Assembly (NCBI RefSeq): GCF_014842025.1
Contig: NZ_JACYUY010000025.1
Location: 1 to 64,000 of the forward strand
DNA from: Massilia sp. CFBP 13721
GTDB taxonomy: Bacteria > Pseudomonadota > Gammaproteobacteria > Burkholderiales > Burkholderiaceae_D
Direction: 5' to 3'
DNA length: 64,000 bases
Of this stretch, positions 1 through 8,762 are shown in pieces. Each line of letters begins with the position of its first letter. Position 1 is the first letter of the stretch. Below the pieces are notes generated by a model. It was not told the DNA's origin and did not search any database. It was given only the letters and a program-made list of their open reading frames with translations. The position numbers were made by a program, and so were the translations under genes.

Positions 1-232
1 CGTAGTGACGGTTTTCCGTTTCGTACTCGACGTGCGCGGTGTTGATGGTGATGCCGCGTGCTTTTTCTTCTGGAGCTGCATCGATCTGGTCGTATGCTTT
101 AGCTTCGCCGCCGAATTTCTTCGACAGAACGGTTGCGATTGCAGCCGTCAGGGTGGTTTTGCCGTGGTCAACGTGACCGATGGTGCCGACGTTGACGTGC
201 GGCTTGGTCCGTTCGAATTTACCTTTTGCCAT
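1..232 (-). CDS. tuf: Elongation factor Tu, N-terminal part (cut by window edge)
   Basis: EF-Tu is the GTPase that delivers aminoacyl-tRNA to the ribosome. Only the first 77 or so codons are present; the gene continues beyond base 1. The start ATG at 232 is preceded by an AGGAG ribosome site, and the protein opens MAKGKFERTKPHVNVGTIGH, followed by the P-loop GHVDHGKTTLTAAI and the switch I segment with KARGITINTAHVEY. These are diagnostic EF-Tu sequences. It lies directly downstream of tRNA-Tyr, -Gly and -Thr on the same strand, the classic tRNA-tufB arrangement, so it is probably co-transcribed with them. EF-Tu is often duplicated in proteobacteria; the tRNA context suggests this is the tufB-type copy. 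Confidence 0.97.
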   Translation of the reverse strand, partial: MAKGKFERTKPHVNVGTIGHVDHGKTTLTAAIATVLSKKFGGEAKAYDQIDAAPEEKARGITINTAHVEYETENRHY

Positions 233-309
233 TTGAGACTCCTAACGATATTTTGAGAATTACCAGGCACACCTGACGGACGAGTACAACGCACTGCCGC
301 TTTAAATTC

Positions 310-384
<75 letters not shown>

Positions 385-420
385 TGATGTTTGCGCCGCA
401 CATACTGCGACACAATTTAC

Positions 421-494
421 TGGAGCGGGTGAAGGGAATCGAACCCTCGTCGTAAGCTTGGAAGGCTTCTGCTCTACCATTGAGCTACACCCGC
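421..494 (-). tRNA. glyT: tRNA-Gly (TCC anticodon)
   Basis: A 74-nt tRNA with acceptor GCGGGTG pairing CACCCGC, D stem GCTC/GAGC, anticodon loop CTTCCAA (anticodon TCC) and a T arm with TTCGATT, ending in discriminator T and an encoded CCA. It sits between tRNA-Tyr and tRNA-Thr on the same strand. Confidence 0.96.
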
Positions 495-532
495 GAGGTA
501 CAACTTCAATTCGACTTCACGACTTCTTCATT

Positions 533-617
533 TGGTGGTGGGGGCTGGATTCGAACCAGCGTACTCAGAGAGGGCAGATTTACAGTCTGCTGCCTTTAAC
601 CACTCGGCCACCCCACC
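533..617 (-). tRNA. tyrU: tRNA-Tyr (GTA anticodon)
   Basis: An 85-nt class II tRNA with a long variable arm. The acceptor is GGTGGGG/CCCCACC, followed by A and CCA. The anticodon loop CTGTAAA carries GTA. The T loop is TTCGAAT. It is the first gene of the tRNA-tuf transcription unit. Confidence 0.96.
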
Positions 618-631
618 GCGAAGAACCGCAG

Positions 632-660
632 AGTATGAAGCAAGCTCAACATACTGTCAA
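632..660 (-). promoter_or_regulatory. Sigma-70-type promoter of the tRNA-Tyr/Gly/Thr-tuf operon
   Basis: On the minus strand there is a perfect -35 TTGACA (655-660), a spacer of exactly 17 nt, and a -10 CATACT (632-637, four of six matches to TATAAT). It sits 15 nt upstream of the 5' end of tRNA-Tyr. This is the best-matched housekeeping promoter I see in the window, as expected for stable RNA and EF-Tu. Confidence 0.85.
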
Positions 661-859
661 CTATTTTTGCCTTGACTACCAACCTGGCTCAAACAGCAGC
701 GTTGCTTCGGGGCGTGATTGTAACCGCCGGGGGTAGGATCTGCAAGGCTATTTTTTCAAGAACTTGCCACGCGTTTGCCAAACTGTTGGCCGCCTACTTG
801 CGCGCCGCCCACCAGCGCGCTGCGTTACTGTATGCCTCAGGCATGTAAATACTGTGCAT

Positions 860-3800
860 ATGGATAGCCACGCCTTCCGTTATCCCCGCTGGAGCTGGCA
901 GGACATCCTGCTGGCCAACCTGTCGATCGTCGCGGCCTACTTCGGCACGGGCCTGCTGTTCGACGCGCTGTCGTTGCCCTCGGGCTATGCATTGCCCTTG
1001 TTTCCCCCGGCCGGGATTGGTCTCGCCCTGGCCACCGCGGGCGGCATGCGCGTGCTGCCCGGGGTCGCCCTCGGCGCGGCGCTGGCCAACCTGCCGCTGC
1101 ACCAGGCCAACCCGGCGTTCACGGCCGGCGCGGCACTGGCGGCAACCTGCGCCAGCCTGCTGGGCGCGCTGCTGCAAGCCTGGCTCGGCGCGCGCCAGTT
1201 CCGGCGTCGCATGCGCCCGGCGATCGACTCCGGGCGCGACGTCATCGCCTTTTTGCTCATCACGCCGCTGGTCTGTCTCACCAGCGCCAGCATCGTGGTG
1301 CCGGCGCTGTCGGCACTGGGCGCTGTCAGCGCCGCCGATCGCTGGCATGTCTGGTTCGCCTGGTGGGCCGGGGACACGCTCGGCGTGCTGCTGGCCGCGC
1401 CGCTGTGCTGGATCGTGTGCGGCTCGCCGCGCCGGCTGTGGCGGCGCCGTGCGGTGCTGGTCGCGCTGCCGCTCCTGATCACCAGTACCGCGGTGCTCGT
1501 CATCTACCGCCTGGCGCTCGGCTGGGAGCACGAACAGCATTTGCAACCCTACCGCCTCAAGGCGCAGCAGACGGCGGATTTGCTGCAGTCCGAATTCAAC
1601 GAACACGTACGCTTCGTCGGCACCTTTTCCAGCACCCTGGCCGAAACCGAACACATTCTGGCGCGCGACAAGTTCCTGCGCATCGCCGCCGGCTATGCCG
1701 ACGGCCGCCCCGAGATCGAGGCCATGAACTGGATGGTGCCGGTCACGGGCCTGGAGCGTCCCGGCTTCGAGGACTGGGTCAAGCGCACGCTCGACCCGTT
1801 GTTTGCCGGCATCCGCGACATGGACGGGGTGCGCCTGATCGCGGCCGCCGAGCGCGAGCGCTACCTGCCGGTGCTGTACGCCTGGCCGACCTCGCACAAC
1901 GTGGTCCGCGGCGTCGACTATCTCGCCGCGCCGGGGCGGGCAGCGGTGGCGGCGCGCGTACTCGTCTCGCGCGCGCCGCTCGCCACCGAACCGTTCAGGC
2001 TGCTTGAGCGCGATGGCCCCGGTATCGCCCTGATGCGCGCGGTGGGCGACCCGACCGGGCCGCCGGCCGGGGTGGTCGCCTTTGTGCTGAACGCGCGCCT
2101 GCTGCTTGCCCAGGCGATCCGGCGCGCCGGCTTCGACGGTTTCAATGCGGCGCTGGTCGACGTCACCGACGGCGCCGCGCTGCCGGTGGCGGGCGCGCTC
2201 GGCACGCCGCGGCGCGACGATTACCGCGTGCCGCTGTCGTTCGCCGGGCGCAGCTACGTGGTCAGTTTCCGCCCCACTGCCGCCTACATGGATGCCGAAA
2301 CGGGCGCCGCCAGCTGGACCGTGCTGTCGGCCGGCCTGCTGCTGACCGGCCTCTTGGGCGCGCTGCTGCTGCTCATCAGCGGCGAGCGCGACGTGATCGA
2401 AAAGCTGGTGGCCGACCGCACCGCACGCCTGCGCGACCGCGAAGCACGGCTGCAGGCGATCCTCGACAACGCCGCCGACGCCATCATCACGGTCGATGCC
2501 GCAGGGATGGTGGTGTCGGCGAATGCCGCCACCGCGGGCCTGTTCGGCTACCCGCCGCAACACCTCATCGGCCTGCCCTTCGGCACGCTGGTGCCCGCGG
2601 GCGCCCACAGCGACGCCAACGCCCAGCTCGGGCGGCTGTCGAGCGCGCCGCCGGAAGAAGCGGTGCTGGAGGGGTTCAATGCCCAGGGCGAGCCGTTCCC
2701 GCTGGCGATCTCGGTGGCGCCGGTCGACCTCGAACGCGAAGTCTTTTTCGTCTGCATCCTGCGCGACTTGACCGAACAGCAGCGCGCGCAGGAACGCATC
2801 TACCGGCTCGCGCACCACGACGCCCTCACCGGCCTGGAAAACCGGTTTGCGCTGAACGTGCGCCTGGAACACCAGCTGGCCGCGGCGCGCCGCCACAACG
2901 CCCCGGTGGCGGTGCTGTTCATCGACCTCGACCACTTCAAGAAGATCAACGATTCGCTCGGCCATGCCGCCGGCGACAAGCTGCTGGTGGGCGCGGCCGA
3001 ACGCATGAAGGATTTATTGCGCGAGGTCGACACCCTGGCGCGCCTGGGCGGCGACGAGTTCATCATCGTGCTGGCCGGGCCGCTCACCCCCGACAGCGTC
3101 ACCAGCGTCGCGGTGCGGGTGGTCGAATCGCTGTCGCAGCCGTATCAACTCAATGGCGCGACCGCCCACAGCGGCTGCAGCGTCGGCGTGGCGCTGTTCC
3201 CGGACGACGGCGAAGACGCCTCGACCCTGATCCGCCACGCCGACATGGCGATGTACGCGGCCAAGCGCGAGGGGCGCGGCAATTTTCAATTCTTCTCGCC
3301 CGAGATGAACGCCGCCACCCACGAACACCTGCTGCTGGAAAACCGCATGTGGAGCGCACTCAGCGCCGAGGGTTTCGAACTTTATTTGCAGGCGCAGGTG
3401 GAACTCGACACCGGGCGCGTGATCGGCGCCGAAGTGCTGCTGCGCTGGAACGACCAGGAACTGGGCAGCGTCGAGCCGAGCCGGTTCATTCCCGTCGCTG
3501 AGGAAAGCGGCATGATCGTGCCGCTTGGCGACTGGGTGCTGGGCCAGACCATGGCGCTCTTGGCGCAGTGGCAGCGCGAGGGCCTCGATGAACTGCGCCT
3601 GGCGGTGAACCTGTCGGCGCGCCAGTTCTCCGGCTCGTCGCTGTTGTCGCGCCTGGACGAACTGGTGGCCAAGCACGGCATCGACCCCTCGCTGATGGAA
3701 CTCGAGATCACGGAAACGGCCGCCATGCGCGACCCGGAAGCGACGCGCCAGCTGCTGCGCCAGCTGCGCACGCGCGGTTTCAAGTTGGCGATCGACGACT

Positions 3801-4111
3801 TCGGCACCGGTTATTCGTCGCTCGCTTACCTGAAACTGTTTGCGATCGACCGCATCAAGATCGACCGCGGTTTTGTCAAAGACATCGAGCACAATCCGAA
3901 CGACGCGGTGATCGTCGCCGCCACCATCGGACTTGCCCATTCGCTTGGACTGACGGTGGTGGCCGAAGGCGTCGAGACCGAAGCGCAATGGGGCTTTTTG
4001 CGCGACAAGCGCGGCGACGAAGCGCAGGGCTACCTGTTTGCGCGGCCGATGCCGGCGCACGAATTCCGCGAATTCATTCGGCGGCAAGCGCAGCCAGTAC
4101 CTGACGCTTGA
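860..4111 (+). CDS. Membrane GGDEF-EAL protein (MASE1-CHASE-PAS-GGDEF-EAL)
   Basis: A dual c-di-GMP synthesis and hydrolysis protein of about 1083 residues, placed in the inner membrane. The N-terminus is a multi-pass MASE1-type sensor (GYALPLFPPAGIGLALA near residue 40). It is followed by a CHASE-like periplasmic domain (about 240-430), a membrane segment near 490, and a PAS domain (about 525-640). The GGDEF domain has an intact GGDEF near 731 and an RxxD inhibitory site (REVD) five residues before it. The EAL domain has DDFGTGYSS near 978, KIDRGFV and VAEGVET. The EAL signature reads EVL, a common variant of the ExLxR motif, so phosphodiesterase activity is plausible. The start is uncertain: ATG at 860 fits the MASE1 domain best, but no clear ribosome site precedes it, and a TTG at 764 would add 32 residues. 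The 3' end overlaps the convergent HDOD gene. Confidence 0.93.
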   Translation: MDSHAFRYPRWSWQDILLANLSIVAAYFGTGLLFDALSLPSGYALPLFPPAGIGLALATAGGMRVLPGVALGAALANLPLHQANPAFTAGAALAATCASLLGALLQAWLGARQFRRRMRPAIDSGRDVIAFLLITPLVCLTSASIVVPALSALGAVSAADRWHVWFAWWAGDTLGVLLAAPLCWIVCGSPRRLWRRRAVLVALPLLITSTAVLVIYRLALGWEHEQHLQPYRLKAQQTADLLQSEFNEHVRFVGTFSSTLAETEHILARDKFLRIAAGYADGRPEIEAMNWMVPVTGLERPGFEDWVKRTLDPLFAGIRDMDGVRLIAAAERERYLPVLYAWPTSHNVVRGVDYLAAPGRAAVAARVLVSRAPLATEPFRLLERDGPGIALMRAVGDPTGPPAGVVAFVLNARLLLAQAIRRAGFDGFNAALVDVTDGAALPVAGALGTPRRDDYRVPLSFAGRSYVVSFRPTAAYMDAETGAASWTVLSAGLLLTGLLGALLLLISGERDVIEKLVADRTARLRDREARLQAILDNAADAIITVDAAGMVVSANAATAGLFGYPPQHLIGLPFGTLVPAGAHSDANAQLGRLSSAPPEEAVLEGFNAQGEPFPLAISVAPVDLEREVFFVCILRDLTEQQRAQERIYRLAHHDALTGLENRFALNVRLEHQLAAARRHNAPVAVLFIDLDHFKKINDSLGHAAGDKLLVGAAERMKDLLREVDTLARLGGDEFIIVLAGPLTPDSVTSVAVRVVESLSQPYQLNGATAHSGCSVGVALFPDDGEDASTLIRHADMAMYAAKREGRGNFQFFSPEMNAATHEHLLLENRMWSALSAEGFELYLQAQVELDTGRVIGAEVLLRWNDQELGSVEPSRFIPVAEESGMIVPLGDWVLGQTMALLAQWQREGLDELRLAVNLSARQFSGSSLLSRLDELVAKHGIDPSLMELEITETAAMRDPEATRQLLRQLRTRGFKLAIDDFGTGYSSLAYLKLFAIDRIKIDRGFVKDIEHNPNDAVIVAATIGLAHSLGLTVVAEGVETEAQWGFLRDKRGDEAQGYLFARPMPAHEFREFIRRQAQPVPDA

Positions 4112-5618
4112 GGGCGCGGATCATCGCGGTTTCGTCAGGCGGCACGCCCTCCGGCGCGGTCACAGCGCGGTCGGCATAGAAAAAGCCGAGTTGCGCCTTG
4201 CCGACCACCAGCGGCAGCACGATGAAACTCTTCGCGTCGGGCAGCAGCGCGCGGTGCCAGGGCGGCAGCAGGTCGCGGATTTTCGGGCTGGCCGCATCCG
4301 AAATCATCAGGTCGGCATCGTTTTCCATCGCCAGCGCGAACAGGTCGCGCGCGCCTGGGGGCGGCAGCGGGAACAGGAAGCCGGCCTGTACCCGTGCCTG
4401 CTGCGCACCGAACGAGACGCGCGCGCGGTACTGGCCGGCGCGCGCATCCTTCAGACAGACGGTGGCGAAGCGAAAGCCCAGCGCCTGGTACAGGGTTTCG
4501 AGCACGGCCAGGATGACGTCGTTGACGCGGGTGTTGGCGCCGGCGCGCAGCTGGGTCACGTCCTGCACCCCGGCCAGCAGCAGTTCGCGCGCGTTCTTCG
4601 GTTTGCCGCTCGGCCAGGCGCCCTCTTCCTCTTCGCCGGCGTCGAGGGTGGCCAGCATCAGCACCTCGGGCAGGCCCTCGCCGTGCTCCATCTCGACTTT
4701 CGCCAGCGGCTGCAGGTTCATGCTTTCCATGAGTCCCTGCATACCTTCTCCCACGTTCGCGAACAGGCGCTCCAGGCCGGCCGCATCCATCTCGAAAGCG
4801 GCGCCGTAGCGTGCCAGCAGCGCGCGGGCTTCCGGGGTGGCGGCCGGGTCGGTGCTTTTGGCGAGCAGGCGCGCTACCTCCAGGCTGAAGGACGCGACTT
4901 GCCGCATCCATTCGGCGCGGTTGGCGGCCGTTTTTAAAGCGCCGGCGGGCAGCGCGGCCTGGGCACGCACGATCACTTCCGGGATCTTCCACTCCGACAG
5001 CACGGCGGCACACAAGGTGTCGTAGCTGCAGCCGAGGATCATCTGCGACGCTTGCGCCGGGGTGTGCCTTGCACCCGATGAAAGCTGATTGATTTCGCGG
5101 TAGCGTGCGTGTTCGTGCGAAGCGACCAATAAGGCGCCCAGGTTCTTGAACAGCGCGCCGATCGCCGCTTCCTCGGCGCCCTGGTAGAACGACAGTTTCG
5201 CCATTTCGCGCCCGACCAGGCTGGCGCACAGCGAGGCCTCCAGCTCGATGCGCACGCTGCCGGCGTGGGCGCCGTTGTCGAGGGTATCGACCAGCAGCAT
5301 CGCCAGCGCCGTGGTTTTGACGTTGTCGAAACCGAGCAGCGCGATCGCGCGCGAGACCGTCGTCACCGCGGTGCCGGACACGGTGCGATAGCGGACCGTG
5401 TTCGACAGGCGCAGGATACGCTGGGTCAGCGCCACGTCGGAAAGCACGAAATAGGCGAGATCGTGCGGCCCCTTTTCGTCGGCGTCGGCCAGTTCGATCA
5501 CCCGGGCGATCGAGCCGCCGAGGGCGAACATCTCTTCGTCGCCGTTCACTTTCTGCATCAAGGCCGCACGCACGCGGCGGGTGGCGCCCTCATCGGGGGG
5601 GTGGTGTGCTTCCGACAT
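4074..5618 (-). CDS. HDOD domain protein with C-terminal GAF-like domain
   Basis: A 514-residue cytoplasmic protein. The N-terminal half (about 20-240) is an HDOD domain, a catalytically silent relative of HD phosphohydrolases used as a signalling scaffold. Typical segments are LSDVALTQRILRLSN and TVSRAIALLGFDNVK. The C-terminal half (about 330-490) looks like a GAF sensor fold (LYQALGFRFATVCLKD, FIVLPLVVGKAQLGFFYAD). It lies 49 bp downstream of the receiver-TPR gene on the same strand, so the two probably form an operon. The last 38 bp overlap the end of the GGDEF-EAL gene on the opposite strand. The ligand of the GAF domain cannot be told from sequence. Confidence 0.9.
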   Translation of the reverse strand: MSEAHHPPDEGATRRVRAALMQKVNGDEEMFALGGSIARVIELADADEKGPHDLAYFVLSDVALTQRILRLSNTVRYRTVSGTAVTTVSRAIALLGFDNVKTTALAMLLVDTLDNGAHAGSVRIELEASLCASLVGREMAKLSFYQGAEEAAIGALFKNLGALLVASHEHARYREINQLSSGARHTPAQASQMILGCSYDTLCAAVLSEWKIPEVIVRAQAALPAGALKTAANRAEWMRQVASFSLEVARLLAKSTDPAATPEARALLARYGAAFEMDAAGLERLFANVGEGMQGLMESMNLQPLAKVEMEHGEGLPEVLMLATLDAGEEEEGAWPSGKPKNARELLLAGVQDVTQLRAGANTRVNDVILAVLETLYQALGFRFATVCLKDARAGQYRARVSFGAQQARVQAGFLFPLPPPGARDLFALAMENDADLMISDAASPKIRDLLPPWHRALLPDAKSFIVLPLVVGKAQLGFFYADRAVTAPEGVPPDETAMIRALKRQVLAALAAE

Positions 5619-5667
5619 CTGGGATTACCCGGCTTTCCTGGCGCCTGGGCGCTTCAATTGTTGAGCT

Positions 5668-7287
5668 TCATTTGTTGACCTTCTTGTACTTCTTGAGCAC
5701 CGCCTGGTGCAGCGCCGTGAGCGCGGCCAGCTTCGGGTTGCGCGGATCGAGCCGGCGCACGGCCGCCATTTGGGCCAGCGCTTGCTGGCCTAGTTTATCG
5801 TCCCAGCCGGTGTGCTCCAGGCAGCGCAGCAGCGCCAGCGCCGCGTTGAAGGCGACTTGCGGATTGCCCGGCATACGCAGCGCCGCTTCCTGCATCAGGC
5901 CGACGGCGCCCTGGTAATCGCCGCTCCTGGCGCGTTCGGCGCCATTCGCCACCAGGTCGACCACGTGCTGGCGCGTTTCCTGCGCCAGTGTGGTGCCGAG
6001 TTCGGCGTGGCCGGCTTGCGCCATGACGCTCATCGCGCGGTCCATCGCGCTGGCGTCGGCGGCATTGCGCATGACGTCGCGCACGAGACCGGCCGCGCCA
6101 TCGGCCATGTCGTGCGCCAGGCAGCTGCGCGCCAGTTCCAGTTTCAGATCGGGCGACATCGCGGGCAGGTCGCGGCTGGCGGACACCGCGGCGTTCAAGG
6201 ACGCCAGCAGGCGCTCGTCGTTGCCGGTGTATTCGTGCAGCAGCGCCGACGACATCGCGCTGCAGGCGTCGGCATGGCTTTTGCCGCCCATCGAGCGGTC
6301 AAGATCGCGGATTACCGACGCCGCCGCCACCGGATCGCCTTTTCTCACCAACGTGCGCACCAGTTTCACGTGGTCTTCGGGATCGCGGAATTCCGAATAT
6401 TTGGCCTTCGCCACCACCTGTTTTAAAACCTTTTCGGCGGTCTCGTCGTCGCCGGCCTCGAAGGCGACTTCGCCCAGCGTGCGCAGGCGCCGCACCGCAT
6501 GCGGAGAGACTGCGACCGCTTTCGCCAGCACTTGCTGCGATTGAGTCAGCTCGCCCATCGCCGTGTGGGTGCGCGCGAGCCAGTCGTAGGCGTCGACGAA
6601 ATTCGTGTTGGTCTGCACCAGTTCGGTCAGCAGGCTGCCGGCTTCCTCGTACTGTTCGCGCAAATACAGCGTTTTCGCCAAACCAAGGCGGGCCCAGGCG
6701 ATCGCCTTGCTTTCCGCGAGCTGGCGGTAGATCGGCTCGGCCAGGCTGGTCTCGCCCAAGAACAGGTGCAGTTCGGCGCGCAGGCGCAGGAAATCGACGG
6801 CATGGCGCGGGTGCGCCGCCTCGCCCGCGATGCACGCCTCGATCGCCTCGTGCTGGGCGCCCGCTTCCATCAGGCGGTACACGGGCAGGAAGACGTTGCG
6901 CTTTTCCAGCGCGCGGGCAATGCGCTCGAGCAGGCGGTCGGCCGTGAACGGTTTCAGGATGTAGTCGGTCGGGGCCAGCTCGGCGGCGCTAACCACTTTG
7001 CCGTAATCGCCCTCGGCGGTGACCATGAAGAACATCGTCGCCAGCGAAATGAGTTTATGGTGGCGCAGGTCCTCGAGCAGCTGCTGGCCATCCTGGCCGC
7101 CTTCCAGGTCGTATTCGCACAACACCAGGTCGAAGCTGCGCAGGCTCAGTTGTTTGACCGCCTGGTTGGCGCTGCTGGCGTGCTCGATGCGGGTCAGGCC
7201 GCACATGTTGAGCATGCTGTGGAGATTCGCCCGCATGCCCGCATGGGGCTCGATGAGCAGGGCGGTGAGGCCGTCTAGTTCGTTCAT
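5668..7287 (-). CDS. Receiver-like domain fused to TPR repeats (degenerate phosphoacceptor)
   Basis: A 539-residue cytoplasmic protein. Residues about 8-125 follow the CheY fold: the conserved lysine is in DYILKPF, and the switch segment reads MFFMVTAE. The rest is TPR-type helical repeats, for example AWARLGLAKTLYLREQYEEA and DAYDWLARTHTAMGELTQ. The acidic pocket is altered. The usual Asp pair at the end of the first strand reads EP (ALLIEPHAG), and the phosphoacceptor position appears to be Glu (DLVLCEYDLEGG). It may therefore act without phosphorylation, or as a constitutively phosphomimetic scaffold. GAGGAAAC precedes the ATG. It is followed by the HDOD gene, and both probably belong to the same regulatory unit. 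Confidence 0.9.
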   Translation of the reverse strand: MNELDGLTALLIEPHAGMRANLHSMLNMCGLTRIEHASSANQAVKQLSLRSFDLVLCEYDLEGGQDGQQLLEDLRHHKLISLATMFFMVTAEGDYGKVVSAAELAPTDYILKPFTADRLLERIARALEKRNVFLPVYRLMEAGAQHEAIEACIAGEAAHPRHAVDFLRLRAELHLFLGETSLAEPIYRQLAESKAIAWARLGLAKTLYLREQYEEAGSLLTELVQTNTNFVDAYDWLARTHTAMGELTQSQQVLAKAVAVSPHAVRRLRTLGEVAFEAGDDETAEKVLKQVVAKAKYSEFRDPEDHVKLVRTLVRKGDPVAAASVIRDLDRSMGGKSHADACSAMSSALLHEYTGNDERLLASLNAAVSASRDLPAMSPDLKLELARSCLAHDMADGAAGLVRDVMRNAADASAMDRAMSVMAQAGHAELGTTLAQETRQHVVDLVANGAERARSGDYQGAVGLMQEAALRMPGNPQVAFNAALALLRCLEHTGWDDKLGQQALAQMAAVRRLDPRNPKLAALTALHQAVLKKYKKVNK

Positions 7288-7484
7288 GGCTGTTTCCTCA
7301 GGCCGGCGGCAATGCGCGGCGACGCTGGCCGCTGCCGAGGGAGTATATTACGCTGAGGGAACAAATCAGAGGAATTAGGTAGGGACTTGCGGAAAAGCCG
7401 GTTGCAGGTGGGAAAAAGCAACAGTTGGTGAGTATTCTGGCGCAGGGGACCATCAGCCCGGCGTTATCGGTATGCTACGTTTCG

Positions 7485-7687
7485 CGTGGGCACAGGGCGC
7501 CCACCCTACGAGTGTGTGAAAAAAACGCCATGGCGGCGTTGCATCGTCTCGCCGTACCCTCGTACTGTCTTCGACGACGCGCCGGGCGGCCGTATCCCTT
7601 GCCCTGACGATTTTTTCACAAACTCTACGGTCTTGCATGCGCTCGCCACGACAGTTACCCGTAGGATGGGCTCTCGAGCCCATGCGG
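7485..7687. repeat. Palindromic repeat pair with internal inverted repeat (MITE-like)
   Basis: The gap 7288-7742 holds no gene. From 7485 to 7510 a hairpin pairs GTGGGC with GCCCAC and ends in CCTACG. From 7661 to 7687 a second hairpin begins GTAGGATGGGCT and ends AGCCCATGCGG. Between them, GTGTGAAAAAAACG (about 7514-7527) is nearly the reverse complement of CGATTTTTTCACA (about 7607-7619). The layout is that of a compound inverted element of about 200 bp. Bases 7288-7484 show nothing else recognisable. Confidence 0.55.
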
Positions 7688-7742
7688 ATTGAAGAGCCAC
7701 GATCGTCACAGGCAACAGCCCCACGAACGCTGAGCTTAAAAA

Positions 7743-8666
7743 TTAAACCCCCGCGTCTGCCCGCCGCGCCGCCTGCTTGCTGCACTCGGCATGCGCCGCA
7801 CTGCCGACGACGTTCTGGTAGCGCACTTCGTACTTGCCTGCCGCCAGCCCATCGATGGTCAGCATATTGTTGGCCAGCACATACGCATGGCGCACGTTGG
7901 AGCGGCGCTCGAGGTCGAAGATTTTCACGAATACCGGAGAAGCATTCGCGCTGTTGTCGACCACCACCGTCATTTCACGCCCATTGTTGCCCAGCGGGTA
8001 GCCCGGAATGTAGCCGGACTGGTCGGGCCAGGGTTCGCCGTTGGGCGCGGCCGGCGTGGCGAGGTCGGTGTCGCATTCGGGCTGGCGCGCCGGCACCACC
8101 AGCTGGGTCACGGCCAGTGCCTTGACGACCGCGGGAGGTGAATTGGCGCCGGTCGGGATCGCCCAGGCGTCCGGATCGGGCGCCGGCACCGAGGTCACCG
8201 GGGCGATAGTTTCCGGCTTGTTGAATGCCAGCGCCGTCGGCAGCAGGCGCGGCTGCTTCACCAGCAGCAGCGCGCAGACGGCGCCGACGGTGACGCCGCC
8301 GAACAGGCCGAACCACCAGCGCGGGTCGCGCCAGAGGCGCCGGCGGCGCCGGTTATGCGCCGGTGGCGGCGTTTCCCAGTTCTCGCCACGCGGACGCGCG
8401 GCTTCTTCGCCGCTGCTGCTCTCGAGCCACTCGACTTCCCATTCCTCGGCCGCGATCCACTCGTCGTGCTCCTTGCGGCGGGTCGGGTCGGACAGGATGT
8501 TGTAGGCGGTGTTGACGATCGCCATGATGCGGGCGGCCTTTTCGTCGCCCTGGTTCTTGTCGGGATGGTATTTCTGGCTGAGCGCCTTGTAGGCTGCACG
8601 CACGACTTCCTGCGGCGCGCCGCGCGCCACCTTCAAGTTATCGTAATGGGTGTGAATCTTGGCCAT
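7743..8666 (-). CDS. J-domain (DnaJ-like) protein with one transmembrane helix
   Basis: A protein of about 307 residues. The N-terminal J domain (about 1-68) has the HPD motif in KYHPDKNQGD, which stimulates Hsp70 ATPase activity. A low-complexity acidic and arginine-rich linker follows (SSSGEEAARPRGE, then RRRRRLWRD). One transmembrane helix comes next (about 115-135, WWFGLFGGVTVGAVCALLLV), then a C-terminal region of about 160 residues with no recognised domain. It lacks the Gly/Phe-rich and zinc-finger regions of true DnaJ, so it is a membrane-anchored co-chaperone-like protein with an unknown client. An ATG four codons upstream (8678) is an alternative start; neither has a strong ribosome site. 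Confidence 0.88.
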   Translation of the reverse strand: MAKIHTHYDNLKVARGAPQEVVRAAYKALSQKYHPDKNQGDEKAARIMAIVNTAYNILSDPTRRKEHDEWIAAEEWEVEWLESSSGEEAARPRGENWETPPPAHNRRRRRLWRDPRWWFGLFGGVTVGAVCALLLVKQPRLLPTALAFNKPETIAPVTSVPAPDPDAWAIPTGANSPPAVVKALAVTQLVVPARQPECDTDLATPAAPNGEPWPDQSGYIPGYPLGNNGREMTVVVDNSANASPVFVKIFDLERRSNVRHAYVLANNMLTIDGLAAGKYEVRYQNVVGSAAHAECSKQAARRADAGV

Positions 8667-8762
8667 AGTTGGCGGCATGCCGCGTGCAGGTTCGGGTTGG
8701 ATATCGGCAACCCAACCGATACAGCATAGCCGGGTTTGTATCCCCAGCGCAAGTTATCAAGT

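Noticed and set aside
794..2965. A 723-codon open frame antisense to the GGDEF-EAL gene
   Set aside because: It is the wobble-position shadow of a high-GC gene; its translation is low-complexity (Arg, Gln, Ala, His) with no domain, while the sense frame has complete MASE1, PAS and GGDEF motifs.
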